A stretch of 64,000 nt of DNA from contig OX439129.1 in assembly GCA_949318235.1 (NCBI GenBank), positions 8,315,849 to 8,379,848 of the forward strand. The letters are read 5' to 3'. Below, in pieces: positions 15,701 to 31,822 of the stretch. Every line of letters begins with the position of its first letter. Positions within the stretch are counted from its first letter, which is position 1. A program made the translations under genes and the position numbers. The DNA comes from Ecdyonurus torrentis (Eukaryota; Arthropoda; Insecta; Ephemeroptera; Heptageniidae). The notes beneath the pieces were generated by a model that had not been told where the DNA came from, did not search any database, and saw only the letters and a program-made list of their open reading frames with translations.

Positions 15701-17343
15701 ATTACATTTTTTGTCAGATAACGAATATTTTTACGCAGCACTTTTTTTTTTTTCGTACAATTTCTTTCTTTTAGAAGATTATTATTTATTGTTTTTTTTT
15801 TACTAAATATATTTTTGCAAAATATATAACTTATCTTTATTACTCTCACTTATATAAAACTCTAAATATATAATTTCACAACTTGAACTACTTGCAGTTA
15901 AAAATTATCGCATAAAAAGATAAGGTACAAAAAGGTGTGAAAATTATAAATTAATTGACACTTGTAAATTCAATACCTTGATTTAATTATAATTACATGA
16001 TAATATAAAGTATGACACAATCTACAATTGGTATTGACCTCTAAAACTTTAGTTCATGTAAATAACATCAAAGATAATTATATCGGTAAAAAACCCAGAG
16101 AGAACTGAATTATAAGCTGTTAATAATTTTCAAGTACTTTTAGAAATCCCCATTTGAAATCAATATAGATAAAAAATAATATTTTTATCAAGCGTATTAA
16201 AGTATAAATATTCTAGAGAATTTGATTATGGTAGTGATTGAAATGAGATTTTTTTTTCTATATATATCTTTGACGAGTATATCTCTGTAAAAAAAAATGA
16301 TTGATGTACATAAAAATGATCTTGTTTGATTTCAGTGATTTTATCGACACTTTTAGATGAAGCGGAAGGTAGAAGAAAAATATTAAGAGGACGTAAAACT
16401 GTAACAAGAACATATTATAGTAAGTATTATTTTATGTAAATTATCATTAATATGTATAACTTTTTATTATTTGGAATTATACTTGAAAAAAAAAATGTAT
16501 ATAAAATTTTAAAACAAGTTAGTTCTTAATTTAGATAAAATCTAAATAGAAATGGATACAATGTGAAAATCAAAATAAAGTTTTTTTTTTTTTTTTTTTT
16601 TTTTTTTTGTAAGTTAAAGTAGCTTACATTTCTATCTGTAAGGAAAATAGAACGAATGCCATTGAAAAAGATACTTCAATTGTAGCTGCAAATTCTTTAA
16701 AGATTACTTTTCTAAAGAGACAATTTAAATTTTTTTTCTCTCTCTCTCTTTTCCAATTTAATTTTGTTTGATATAAAGCTAAGAGTCTTCAGAAGTTTAA
16801 TGTCAATATGATTTTTTTATTATTACTTTATTTTTTTTTTCTTTATCATATATATATATTTTTTTTTTTCGTTATTTTTCTTGGTAGATAAAAAGTGAAC
16901 GATACCTTTTGATATTCCGCGAACTTACTAGTCGTGTGCCAAAAATAGAATCTTACAAAATACTTATCATATTTTTTGTATACGTATATAAAAGATTAGA
17001 CAAATATAATATAATTCGATTCTTACATAACTTTTCAAACTGTGATTAATAATATCTGTGGCTTCCATTCTATTTTAATTTTAGTTCATTTCATTATTCA
17101 TACAGCCTACATAACTCTGTGAAGCAAGTATGATTATAATCATTTTTTTTATAAAAAAAAATATATATTTATATATATAAATAAAACGATTTTAATTAAA
17201 AATCAATGCTTGTTGTTTAGAGTGAGTCAAAGCAAACACCCCAAAACAAAAATCTGTAAAAAAAAAATCCAAAGGAATGTTATTGCGTCATATCTCGTCC
17301 TCAAATAAAATCACTATTGCATTATACAAGTTGCATTATTTAA

Positions 17344-17406
<63 letters not shown>

Positions 17407-17693
17407 ATGAAAGTAAGGTAAAGTAAAAGAATAAAATAATAGCATATACTTTTAAAACAGTTTTGTTTTCAAACAATGCATTTTTATAATATATTATTCT
17501 AACAAAGACAGTGTTTAAAAAAATCTATATCTTCATTGTTATTGAAACATATACATACATGCATACTATTTTGTGTTGGTTTTCTAACAGAGAGTAAAGA
17601 GAATGAAGAGAGAGAGATAGAGAGAGAGAGAGAGAAAGAGAGGATGTGAAATTGATTTGTGAAAATTTTGCTTTAGGCTTATGTTTCTGTTCC

Positions 17694-17728
<35 letters not shown>

Positions 17729-18052
17729 TCACGCGCTACTCTCTTTCACTCACACTCTTGTACCTTATAACACAACATTACAATATATATATATTTTTTT
17801 ATCATTTTATTTCTGAAAGGAAACAGATGTCATAAAAATAAACATGTTCCATTTTTTCATCTTATCATAAAATAAAGTCCATTGATCTAATTTTTGTTTT
17901 ATTCTTGTTGTATTTCAGAACCACTTGCTGTCCCAGCATGGGGTATTGTTTTAATTGTGGGTTTTCTTATTGCCCTAATTGGAGGTGGACTTTACGTCGT
18001 TTTACATCGTACCATCTTGGGTAACAGAGAATCTTCAAGAGACTATTCGTAA
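12743..18052 (+). CDS. Gene A: small signal-peptide, single-pass membrane protein (87 aa, 3 exons), unrecognised family
   Basis: Spliced gene read directly from sequence: exons 12743-12788, 16336-16419 and 17919-18052 (stop TAA 18050-18052). All junctions are GT-AG with good donors (GTAAGA, GTAAGT) and pyrimidine-rich acceptors, and both introns are phase 1. The protein is 87 residues. Residues 1 to about 27 form a signal peptide (starts MRLLRGF, hydrophobic core SIISLVILSTLL, then DEAEG). A short, very basic segment follows (RRKILRGRK). Residues 51-72 are one membrane helix beginning WGIVLIVGF with a GGG at 65-67, and the tail is short and polar, ending SSRDYS. The expected topology is type I. 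The first intron falls inside the signal peptide, exactly as in the gene at 61793, and the last exon resembles that of the gene at 36462-39885. I know no named family matching this; no function is assigned. The splice model is by eye, without transcript support. Confidence 0.75.
14327..14618. mobile_element. Foldback element with paired CRE-like sites
   Basis: 292-bp inverted repeat: AGAACCCCTTGAACAAAACA at the left pairs with TTTTGTTCAAGGTGTTCT at the right. Inner arms share GGCCGGAGTCATTGATTTCT. Each arm carries TGACGTCAC near the centre (about 14441 and 14487). It lies in intron 1 of gene A. Confidence 0.9.
14692..14910. mobile_element. MITE family 2, copy 2 (left end missing)
   Basis: Shares CAAACTGGAG, TGTAAAGTAGGCAACCCGTG and the right end GGCCAGGATCCCTTTA with the other copies. 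The centre has TTCATGACGTCATGAA, a perfect palindrome with a CRE-like core. Confidence 0.7.
17347..17726. repeat. (CT)n, (GA)n and (CT)n microsatellites in intron 2 of gene A
   Basis: CT at 17347-17400, GA at 17606-17642 and CT at 17694-17726. The GA and the second CT arrays are complementary and 50 bp apart, so they can pair in RNA. Confidence 0.95.
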
Positions 18053-18385
18053 CTTCTGACTTCTTTTTAACATAATATCATTCATGCATCCCAAATATTT
18101 CTTTATGTAATACAATTTTAGACTGAAATTTTATATTAAGCAGCTTTAGAGACCTTTTTTTTTTTTGTACAAAAAAAAATTGCAAATGAAATATCATTTA
18201 TCATCATAGCCATTATAAATTAATATTATTCAGATTTTTTTATACACCGGCCTAATGTAAACTGTATAGAAGTAATATATAAATAGTTTTTTTGTTTTCA
18301 TCTTAGTTTTTAATTATGCATAATTTTTTTTACATGAATATTCTCAGGATATTTTACAATGACACTTTTTATTAAAAATATTTAA

Positions 18386-18391
18386 AATAAA
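18386..18391 (+). terminator. Candidate poly(A) signal of gene A
   Basis: AATAAA about 335 bases after the gene A stop; a second AATAAA follows near 18431. The 3' UTR between is AT-rich without other features. Confidence 0.45.
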
Positions 18392-18399
18392 AACGTATA

Positions 18400-20917
18400 A
18401 AGAGTGAATTTTTAAGTATTTTGTATCATAATAAAAACTTTAATTTATTTTTCTAAATTATGCGCAAAAATTAAGAATTATTTGAAATCATTCATGCCAA
18501 ATAAAATAACGGATGAGTGTGGGTGTTCGGAGGACAAAAAAAAAAGTGTCAACTAGGTAATATATTTTAACTATAATATAAATCAATATTATATACGTAT
18601 TGATTAAAGTGACATCCAAAAGTAAAATTTATATCCAGGTAGAAAAAGAAAAACACAAAAATTCACTCTTAAAAAAAATATTTTGTTATAAATAAAATTA
18701 TATAATAATAGGATTGCGTTGCATTTTGATTGTTATTATATGCAGTGTTGGTTACGTCATACATTTCTTGTCAGCTTATAGCTTTGATAACAACACCCAT
18801 ACGAGAGAGCTTATCTCAAGCTTGCACCATACAAACATCATGCGCCAAAAGCAAACAAACAATATAAATATACAACTCCATCGCCTTCATATATTGACTT
18901 TATAACATCATGTGTGTATATGTTGTATATCACTTCTTTTTGTATAAAATAATGTTTTTTTTATATATATAAATATAATATTATTATTATTAACATGTTA
19001 TAATATTTAAATAAATAAATTTTTTATGTAATGTTTTCTTTTTCCTTTTGTTTTATTAAACATAAACTAATAAAGATTAAAAAATTTCGAGGGTAATTTT
19101 TATATATGTAAAGTAAGCACAATTTTAATAGAAACTATATAAAGTTTAAAAAAGGTTAAACGTTCTCGTTTGATTATATAGCATTTGCATGTAAAATAGC
19201 GAGTTTTTTTTTTTTTTTTTTAGTTCTCTGACGCAATGATTTTTTTCTCTTTCTATCTCTCTCTCTCTCATTAATTTTTAATGAAAAATAATTTTGAGGG
19301 TATATGCATTTTTTTTATATAACTATGTTAATATTGTTTCCTTTTTTACGAATCATTCAAAATTAATATAAATTCCTCAGCAATAATAATACATCAAAGT
19401 TCGTATAACTGGTTCTACTGTAAAACAGTATTAGGTTAAATTGAGAGCTTTTATGCCTGATTTTGCCCAATAGAAAGACGTCAATTATCATTATTTTTAA
19501 TAATAAGTTTTTTGTTACTAATTTTTTAATGTCTTCTTAATTTTTAACGTAAATTTAAATAAACTAAAAGGAAAATCCATTAAGAAATACGTTGTGAGAT
19601 AGACTTAAATTTTAATTTGTATTTAAAGTTTTACATTTCACACTGTCAATTCTAATTATCATTCATATATTATGCATGTAGCATTACTTTAGTTATTGAT
19701 TATAACATTCCTTGACATAGATAGTAAGCTGTTGCAATAAAACACGCTAACAATGAAATCGTTAAAACAAGTGAAAATAATTTAAGTGCCGTAAGCTGCA
19801 AACCTTCAGTTTTAAGTGTTGTATTCAAATGACTTGTATTTAAAAAAAAAAAAAAAAAAAAAACTTCTAAACCTAATGATGCCACTTGAAAGTTATAATA
19901 GTAACAGCTATATACCTATGATAAAAATTTCAGAACCCATGACCATCAGATAAGAGAGAAAATAATTATTTAAATTAACATGGGCTCTTATGGGACTAAA
20001 ACTTTTTTAAAAAAATCATATTTTAAAATTTAGCATGGTGATATCTCAATTTTTTTTACATTTTTGAAGATACTTTATCCTAATATATCACTGCGTGCAA
20101 AATTTCAGATTTTTCTTTCTTTACAATTTTTTAGTCCAATCCCGCAGTATCTGATTTTCCGCTTTAACTAATGTTCCAACATACGGGGGTATAAGAGTGC
20201 AACAATTGTATAAAACGTAAATAATAAATAAATACCAAAATAGATGCAAATATAATTTAGTGAATATTTTTATGAGTTGCGATGACCATTATAAATTTGA
20301 ATGTTTTTATTTGCTCATCTCATCAATATTTAATCACTCAATTTGTTTACTTTGCTGTTGTTTGTTTAAATGAGACAAAAGTTTAAACAATAACAAAACA
20401 TTTGTAAATATTATTTTACATATAGCCAAACTGTTTTTGTTTTTTTATGTAATACTTTTATAAAATGACACTTTTATTTTATGAGTAAAGGATATGAGAT
20501 GATATTAAATTAGATTAAAAATCATCTTTTTATTGTATTGTTTTTGAAGACGTTAGTCCAAAAGGTTAACCTTTCCTAATTGTTATGTGCTCAATCTTAA
20601 CTGCAAATTTGTTTCATGTAACAACTTAGGTTTAGAGGGGAAAAAAAGTATAATATGAAAGAAAAAAACAACTGACTATTGTATTGATTTGATTCATGAC
20701 GTAAAGAAATCGTTTTATTGTATAAATTTACCTTTCACTTCTGAAATCAAATTATCGACAGTTAAAACAACTTTGGGGTTTTCAAAGAAAAGAAAAAGTT
20801 TTTATTTTATTTTCTTACTTTTTTTATTTTACTGATAATTTATTCAGTGCTATCTTTTGTATCTTTTAGCATTACATTTTCTTCTCCGATACTTTTTACT
20901 TTGATTTTTCTTTTAGT

Positions 20918-20918
<1 letters not shown>
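18400..20918. other. AT-rich stretch downstream of gene A
   Basis: No gene recognised. A segment at 19931-20005 (AGAACCCATGACC, ATAAGAGAG, CTTATGGGA) resembles 60676-60755, a weak dispersed repeat. Confidence 0.45.

Positions 20919-20976
<58 letters not shown>
20919..20976. repeat. (CT)n microsatellite
   Basis: 29 uninterrupted CT units; another 16 units at 21189-21221. Confidence 0.98.
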
Positions 20977-20979
<3 letters not shown>

Positions 20980-21184
20980 ATTCTCTTTCATTCACCTCTC
21001 GCTCACTCATTTTCTTTCATTTATTTTTAGAACCAAATGTAATAGTAATTTATAGTTTAACATTAAAACACTTTTTTATATATTAAAATCTTTTCTTTCT
21101 CCTACGCAATCAAGTAATGTTTTTGTGCCAATAAAAATGTGGTTGCTATTATAAAATGGAAAAACGTAGAAAGTTCGTGGATGA

Positions 21185-21221
<37 letters not shown>

Positions 21222-21223
<2 letters not shown>

Positions 21224-22622
21224 CATATTTTGCTAATTATGCAGTCTCAGTAATTATTCTTCTTGTAATGACGGCAAGCTAGCAGCAAAGCAAGGCGATG
21301 TTACTCGAATATTCAACAGCGCCAGAAGCAAGCAGCTTTACTTTACTATACAAGCTTTTGCTATAGCTATATATACTGTAGTAGGCAACACACAGCACAG
21401 CAAAGCAAAGTAAGGACGACGTCTATCTCACTCACTCCACTATTGACAAAAAGATAATCTTTGTATGAGTTAGAGGAGGCGGCGGCGGTGTTTTCACACA
21501 AAAAGATCCAAGCTGTAAATGATCTACTGAGCTACTTTTATATCAAAATGAGAGAGAGAAAATAAAATAATAAAAAAACATTGTTTTTAAAATATATTAA
21601 AAACTAATGTAACAAGCATCATCAAAAGAGTTTTTTGTAATTATTTATTACTCAAAATTTTCGTAATTAAATTTAAATTGCTTTTCTTATATATATAATT
21701 TTATAAAATATTCATTAAAAAACATAAAAGCAATATTATTAAAAAATATTATAATAATTAATTTGGTATAATCAATATTGATTACAAATCAGTGATTGTT
21801 GAAAGAAAAGCAAAGGAACACTTTTAGTATAAAATTTAATATTTTTCAAAATTCATAATTTCTTTATTTCCTATATTTTTACAATAAATTGCAACAGAAA
21901 ATTACATCTACTGAACTTATCTGTCAACTTATTTGCTAACACTATATCTAAAACTATATTTAGGAATTTATGTACATGCAGTGAATTTAACAATAATATA
22001 TAAATTTATTCAGTCTAGTCATTATATAATATTTTTAAAGTTTAGCTCTGTACCAGACAAGAAGAAAAAAGTTATACTCTTATACACACACGCACAGTGA
22101 ATAGTACTCTATATATTGATTTACGTACACACATAGGTATACGAAAGAGAAGAAAAGTAAGAATAACAATAAAAGTAACGTATATACAACGTCTACATAT
22201 TATATAGAGGCCCTTACTCAAAATTTGCATCAAGAGTTTATGTAATTTAAAAACCTTTTTGAAAAAATCATATATAAAGATTATATTTTGTTCGAATATT
22301 TTGATTCTAATTCAAAAATTTATTACACCACTCAAATTTGTGTAACACTTTACAAATTGATAACATATTGTATAAACTGTTACAATAACTTATCTGTGTT
22401 AACTATGACAAGACTATTCAAAAATTATTTTATATTAAATGTATGCATAAGTTTTTCTTATATTAATTGTAAATAATGATTAGACCGTCTCTTGTTGTTA
22501 TAAGCAATGTTACTGTCTGGGTCAATACAATTGCATATTTCTTAAAATTTTCTTTGCATTCTTTTACATACTTCAGAATTTTTTTTCTTCTTCTTTGCAA
22601 ATTTGAAAAAAAAAAAAAAAAA
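21222..22622. other. Intergenic stretch with a less AT-rich island at 21260-21510
   Basis: The island contains GCAAGCTAGCAGCAAAGC, a TATATATA element near 21370 and AGGAGGCGGCGGCGGTG. It might be a promoter or untranslated exon of a gene outside the window on either strand. No open frame supports it. Confidence 0.3.
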
Positions 22623-22963
22623 AAAGAAGAAGAAGAAGAAGAAGAAGAAGAAGAAGAAGAAGAAAAAGAAGAAGAAGAAGAAGAAGAAGAAGAAGAAGAA
22701 GAAGAAGAAGAAGAAGAAGAAGAAGAAGAAGAAGAAGAAGAAGAAGAAGAAGAAGAAGAAGAAGAAGAAGAAGAAGAAGAAGAAGAAGAAGAAGAAGAAG
22801 AAGAAGAAGAAGAAGAAGAAGAAGAAGAAGAAGAAGAAGAAGAAGAAGAAGAAGAAGAAGAAGAAGAAGAAGAAGAAGAAGAAGAAGAAGAAGAAGAAGA
22901 AGAAGAAGAAGAAGAAGAAGAAGAAGAAGAAGAAGAAGAAGAAGAAGAAGAAGAAGAAGAAGA
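22623..22963. repeat. (AAG)n trinucleotide array, about 113 units
   Basis: Nearly pure purine strand with one AAAAAG interruption near 22663. It is the same repeat class as GAA/TTC, known to form triplex DNA. Long Glu or Lys frames here are repeat translation. Confidence 0.99.
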
Positions 22964-23138
22964 TATAATATTATACGTTTCGCTTTTGTTTTATCATGTT
23001 AAGTTTTGGACATGACGTTTCTCCCTCATTTGGTCTCACGGTAGGTCATCACGGTGCGACCAAAACCCACAACGTTAACGTTACTGGAATTTCTAATGTA
23101 AAACGAAGGACAGGAAAGAAAAGGACGGCCAAAGTCTC

Positions 23139-25585
<2,447 letters not shown>

Positions 25586-25624
<39 letters not shown>
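25586..25624. repeat. (AAT)n microsatellite
   Basis: 13 AAT units in AT-rich intergenic DNA. Confidence 0.95.
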
Positions 25625-25625
<1 letters not shown>

Positions 25626-25965
25626 GAAAAAACTGTTAACTTTTAATTTTATACGAATAAAAAATATGAAGTTTTTTTTTTTCCATACATAAAAAAGGAA
25701 ATAAATAATATCTAGCTAGCAATAAAAGGGGAAAATTCTATGTAATTTATGGTTTCAAAAATTTAGGTTAAAGCCACACATCTCTTTTGTTTTCGTTGAT
25801 AAACACACACTGGAGTTTAGTTTCAATTTCATAGAACAATCTGAAAGCTTTTTTTTTTCTAGCTTTTTTTCCCTCTCTCATCAAAGTTGTGGACAAAAAA
25901 AGATAAGATTATTCAGATTCAAAAACGTTTACTGATTACACAGTCCTATAAATATATACAGTTTG

Positions 25966-26310
<345 letters not shown>

Positions 26311-26350
26311 TTACACATTTATAAAAAAATTGCTATTTGTATAGTATAAC

Positions 26351-26693
26351 TTTAAAGGGCTCCAGGTCTCAAACAATTTAATCAAAAACGTAAAAATCAT
26401 GAGATGGGACTATCATTCATAATTTCATACACATATTATATCCTTCAACCCTTCTGAAGCCTCACAAACTGGGGTTGAAAAACTGTAAAGTAGGCAACTT
26501 TGGGAATTCATGACGTCAACAATTCCAGGTCTACAATAGAAATTGTAGCGCGGGTTGCCTACTTTACAAGTTTTCATCCCAGTTTGCGAGAGTACTGAGG
26601 GGTTAAGGCACAAAATATGTGTATTTATAAAAATCCTGTCTCATGATTTATAATTGAGAGGAAATTTGTTTTTGAGGACAGGGGCCCTTTAAG
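26351..26693. mobile_element. MITE family 2, copy 3 (complete)
   Basis: Inverted ends TTTAAAGGGCTCCAGGTCTC and GGACAGGGGCCCTTTAA. Core arms AACTGTAAAGTAGGCAAC and GTTGCCTACTTTACAAGTTT flank CATGACGTCAAC. This is the best-preserved copy for defining the family. Confidence 0.85.
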
Positions 26694-27645
26694 GATAGTA
26701 CAACATTTATTTTAAGTATACTCAACATCATTTTACAGCATAACGAATAAATTTACATATGATTTTTTATTAAAATATATAGTTTGCATAACATTATATG
26801 TATTGTATATATCTCAATTTGACAATATACAGTATAATATTTGTAGACTGTCAAAACATTTTGTAACATAGTTTAATCAAAATTTTGGACGTATTATCAA
26901 TATCTATAACTTTTGACAGCTAATTTATAGAGTAACATAAATATAGATTTTAATCCCATATAAATTTAAAAAAAAAAAAAAACTGTGCTGTATTTTTCAT
27001 GGTCTTTGTAATTATTTTGGATCATGCGGGCAAAGTAAAATAAATTTTCAAAATAAAATTTTAACATTTGAAAATCAAGAGATAAAAAGTTCAAAAAGAT
27101 ATTTTAAAGTTTAAATTAAAACTCTCTTTCATTTCAGCCTTTTTCTCTCTCGAAATATATTGTATTTATATTGAAGTTTTTTATTTTACTACTCTAAAAT
27201 ATTAAAGTATTTAAATGAGTTTCTCTCTCTCTCTCTCTTCTTTTTTTTTTTTTTTTTTTTGACAAAAGAAAATATTATATTATAACTATAGAATAAAAAA
27301 AATGTTTTTTTTTTTTTGCACGGTAAATATATTTTACTATATGGTGGTTTTCATAGCTTTTAACTGCTGTGCAGTTTTTAATGTAAAAGTTAGAACAAAA
27401 TAGTTGGTAGTGCATTGTTAAAGACAAAAGGTAATTTGTATACTTTATGTTCATAATTATTTGTAAAGCAGCAAGCTTTTATTTTCATTTTTTTATATAT
27501 AACAGAAACACAATAAATCAACCATTAAATTTGTTACAAAACAGAAAAAATAAATAAATAAAAACAAATTAAATAAAATGGTATGTAAACAATTGATATT
27601 TTTTGTGCTATTGTTTATTGTAGCATTCAATACTGATAAAAAACG

Positions 27646-27712
<67 letters not shown>

Positions 27713-28883
27713 CCAAATAAAATAGTTACGAGTTGATCTCATGCAAAAGTTAATACTATACAAACTGTGGTTTTTGTTTTCATGGTACAAAAAATAGAGA
27801 CTTCAATATATTGACCTGTTGTATGTTTATGTACATATGTATGTAATTTTTGAAAGTTTATTATTATGCAAATACAATTGACAATTTTAATAATTAAATT
27901 GCATACAAAAATACTCAATAACAATTGAATTTAAATGGAATACGCATTCACATGTATATTTTATTATTTACATCAACTAAAAAGAGTTTTATTATTAAAT
28001 TATTTGAAACTTATAACTAAAATACAACAACAAAAATATATTATGCACTTTATAGAGAAGTTTGTATAAGGCGTATAACTTTTTGAAAATTTTCTACTTA
28101 AAATGCAATTCACGTTGTGAATTCGTGTTGTTAGTTTGGTCCCTTAATTTGCATTGACAAAGAGAAACTTTCTCTTTCACCCCTGGTAATACTCTATGGC
28201 ATCTATATAGCTCTCATGGTAACTTATTGCAACTTGTCAAGATTTTGACTACATATTGAAAGCAAAAGCAGAGAGAAATTAACACAATGAAGTGGTTGAT
28301 ATTTATCAAAGTTGATGTGAAAGTATAAATTTATACCATCGCAATATATTATAACACTGTGTAAGTTCTATATAGGAAGAACAACTTTTAATTTGAAAAA
28401 TAAATTATTTCACACATTATTAGTTTGTTTTTATAACTTTTTTTTAAAGTAGCGTAATTATAACTTACAAAGAGTATAATAATAATAAAATTTAGAAAAA
28501 TAAACAGTCTACAACAGTAGTAATAATAACAATAAAGCAACTTATAATGTTAGTTTTATATGTTCAATTTTTCGAGAACTTAGTGTTATAAATAATAGTT
28601 TTAATGTGTTGATCGATAACTTCAATTTCTTTGAAATTAGAAATATTTTTATTGACCCAAGCTGTTGATAGCAACATTATACAATGTTACAACAAGCATT
28701 GGTCTTGTCAAACTTAAATTAAAAGAAAAAAACAATAATAAGTACTACATAAACATGGATTCAATAAAAAAAAATAAAGAAAAAGCAACAACAATAATTT
28801 AATAGGCAACAGCACTTATATTAATTTCAGTAATAGAAATTTTGTCAAACATCACTGTTACTAAAATAAGCTAAATTGGAGAG
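26694..28883. other. AT-rich intergenic stretch
   Basis: Apart from the GA array no feature is supported. An ATG at 28287 (MKWLIFIK) was tested as a first exon of gene B, but no phase-1 donor follows. Confidence 0.4.
27654..27711. repeat. (GA)n microsatellite
   Basis: 29 GA units after a short ACACAC. Confidence 0.97.
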
Positions 28884-29196
28884 GGCTAGAGCTTGTTCTG
28901 TAAAGTATAGTGAATCTCATTTACAGTGATTGGCTGACCCACAAAATAAGACACATTCATTGGTTGATCTTGTTTTTTGAGCCGATAAAAGTGAGTCACA
29001 TGTTTCGTATGGAACTTTTTTTTGTGAGTTTCTTTCATTTTTATCAAGTTCAAAGTTCTAAAAGAAGAAATAACAATGATCGACCATATGTATAAACGTA
29101 GTAAACAGGTAACGACGTCATATCCAACTGTTTTTCACAAAGGAACATTTTCGAAGCTGGCTCAATATTTGTGTGTAGTTTATAGAACAAGCTATG
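28884..29196. mobile_element. Probable MITE (313 bp)
   Basis: TAGAGCTTGTTCTGTAAA at the left pairs with TTTATAGAACAAGCTA at the right. The interior has ATTGGCTGA and ATTGGTTGA motifs and GACGTCAT; non-coding. Confidence 0.55.
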
Positions 29197-29455
29197 GTGT
29201 ACATTAAACCATCAATATCGTATTTGAAATCATGTTGTCTGTTTATATTTTAAATTTGTACCAGAAAGATATTTAAAACTAAAATTACTTTTTTGTTGCA
29301 TAAGTTTCAATATTGCATGATTGTGCATGAAAGAGGAAAGTTAAATCATATTTTTGTTGCAGTTACATAGTTAGTTCTACTCTACCATATAATAAAGAAT
29401 TGTATGTCAACATAAATCAAAATTATAACGCTGAATAGAAAAATTGCAAAAGTAG

Positions 29456-29857
29456 GTTTAGTGAGAAAATAAACAAACCGATGGGCCAACAATACTAACA
29501 AAATGCTAGCAAATTACTTTGTATACCTGTCTTCATTTAACATGCTTTCTGATGGGGGAATAAAGCAACTATTATAACTAAAGTAGATTTTTTTTTCGGT
29601 ACTTAAACTTTTATACTTAGCCTCAAAACTTTTCCTGAATTTCAATTAATTTGGTTTTAATTATTTTTTCCTTTAATTGACTTGAAAGTCAGGAAAACAA
29701 AAGAGTTATGACTCAGTAAGCTATACAGTAAAAATTTTAGTAGCAAGAAAATTAAATTTCTGTCTTGAGTTATAGCTGCTTCCTTAAATCAAGGCAGGAA
29801 CACAAAGTCATCTGCTAGCACTTATAGTCTCTCAGTTTATTTTCTCACTAAATATCT
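29456..29857. mobile_element. Possible TIR element
   Basis: TTTAGTGAGAAAATAAAC at 29457 and GTTTATTTTCTCACTAAA at 29839 form an exact 18-bp inverted pair 400 bp apart. No internal gene. Confidence 0.55.
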
Positions 29858-30209
29858 CCCTTCGTGCAGGTCTACTATATATTAACTTTTTGCTATTCAG
29901 TATAGCTCATTTACTATTTTTTTAATACTTTAAAAGTCTAGCCCATGCACGATGCTTTATTTATTCAAATATTTTAGTATCAGAAAATTTCTAAAATGAT
30001 GAAAGAAAAAAAAAGTAAAAAAATAATAATATTTCTGTTCATTCGTAAAAAAAAAAAAAAAAGTTACATATTATATATTTTGTTTTCATAAAATTCCTTG
30101 CACGTAAAATCATCATCTAAAGCCGCAAAATCTTCCTTAGACTCTGTGAATAACTTTTGCATGGAGTTGAGTTTAAGTTTTACATAGAAAGATATAATAA
30201 GTTATTCTC

Positions 30210-30223
30210 GTCACCATGGCAAC
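30210..30223 (+). promoter_or_regulatory. Perfect X-box consensus, possibly overlapping a start codon
   Basis: GTCACCATGGCAAC matches GTNRCC-N2-RGYAAC exactly. It also contains CACCATGG, an ideal start-codon context, opening a 12-codon reading frame (MATKYFVLLCDV). It lies 6.2 kb upstream of the first placed exon of gene B, so its link to that gene is open. Confidence 0.4.
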
Positions 30224-31178
30224 CAAGTATTTTGTGTTGCTATGTGATGTATGAAATATCACACAATTTCATTATAAACAATCATTTGCTTTTTAACAAA
30301 AGAATATCTATATATATATATGGACCATTATTATATATATGAGCAAAATTATCGATTTATGTCCAACTACAATATTATATTCTATAGCCCTTATGTCAAA
30401 ATCAGACCTTCTATAAAGTACTTTAAACTATGATTAACGATATATTTTATATAATATGATATATGTATATAAATTTGATGTATAAAATATTAAAATTTCT
30501 GATCAATATTTTAATATACTTTGGTCGAGTGACAATGTTAAACTGTACTATATATAAGATGAGTCCGTATATACGACAACCATATGATAAAAATATAAAT
30601 GGTATTTTTATCAAAACATTTTTGTTGTATAAATTTTTTTATAATACTTGAAATTTCGTAAGAAATCGCATGCATATTATTCATTATTAAATTTATATTT
30701 TGATATTTAAATTTATTATTATATTGATTTTATTTATTAAATTTATGATAATTTGATTTTACAGTCAAGTGGCTGAATGGCAGTCACTTGAATAAAATTA
30801 AACCATAATTGATATCATTTATAAAACAAAATATATTTGTCAAAAGCTAAAACAAGAGCAAAATTGCAAGAGCTTTACGATGTTTTATTATAGCTAATTA
30901 TCTATCAATAAAATAGATTGCCTTAATTGAATTATCATTAAATAGCTGTTGGTAGTTCTTCAGTTTCCAAGCTATATAGGAAAGTAGATTTCATTTAAAC
31001 CTAACAATGACCATGATCAAATTAGAGGTAATGAAATTAAGAAGCCGTAGGCGTATCAAGTATAATATACTTAAAAATCATTCGTTCTATCATACATTAT
31101 TACATGCTAGTGCATTATTAAAAAAATTAATAATAAAAAAAAAAAAAAAAAACTTTCAATTTGCATGGTAAATAAGTG

Positions 31179-31517
31179 TTAAGGGAGTAGGGGACCGACG
31201 TCAGCCATTAGACTCAAACTTTTCTCGTCAAAAAAATATGAAATTTTGCACAATGATACTTCCAGCTTGAGACAATTTCAAATGTATAAAAATTTTGAGG
31301 GTCACTGTGCAAATTAATTTTATATGATTATTTGAAATTTTAAGCCCATAAGGCCCAATGTTAATTTCAATAATTTTTTTCTTTTTTTCGGGACGGTCAA
31401 ACATCATGAAATTCTTATCACGGCTAGATGTAACCCTTAGCTACATAATGACACCAAATTTAGATCCAAAATACTTCTAGTTTTTGAGATATAAGGTCGG
31501 TACCTTACTCCCTTAAG
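31179..31517. mobile_element. TIR element (339 bp)
   Basis: The left end TTAAGGGAGTAGGGGACCGA pairs with the right end TCGGTACCTTACTCCCTTAA, about 21 bp with two mismatches. The interior is AT-rich and non-coding. Only one copy seen here. Confidence 0.75.
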
Positions 31518-31723
31518 ATAAATACTTAATTAATAATAAAAAATACATTGACCTTGCTTATATCTATATATACTTGTCAATAATAAAATACAAGTTCCAT
31601 ACGATTTACAAAATAATTTATATTTTTTACTCTATGTGTGAATTTAACTTTCTTTATAATTAAATGTTCATCCATTGTAGTTTTTCGTCCTTTTTTTATT
31701 ATTATCGTTATTTACAACTATAT

Positions 31724-31822
31724 GTACTGTACTGTACTGTACTGTACTGTACTGTACTGTACTGTACTGTACTGTACTGTACTGTACTGTACTGTACTGT
31801 ACTGTACTGTACTGTACTGTAC
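31724..31822. repeat. (TACTG)n pentanucleotide array
   Basis: About 20 perfect units. As at 7616, a CCAAAAACAGG segment follows within about 100 bp. Confidence 0.98.

Noticed and set aside
18714..18905. Open frame downstream of gene A tested as an extra family member
   Set aside because: No ATG, no signal-peptide motif, and the acceptor-like CAG/TG gives no matching sequence.
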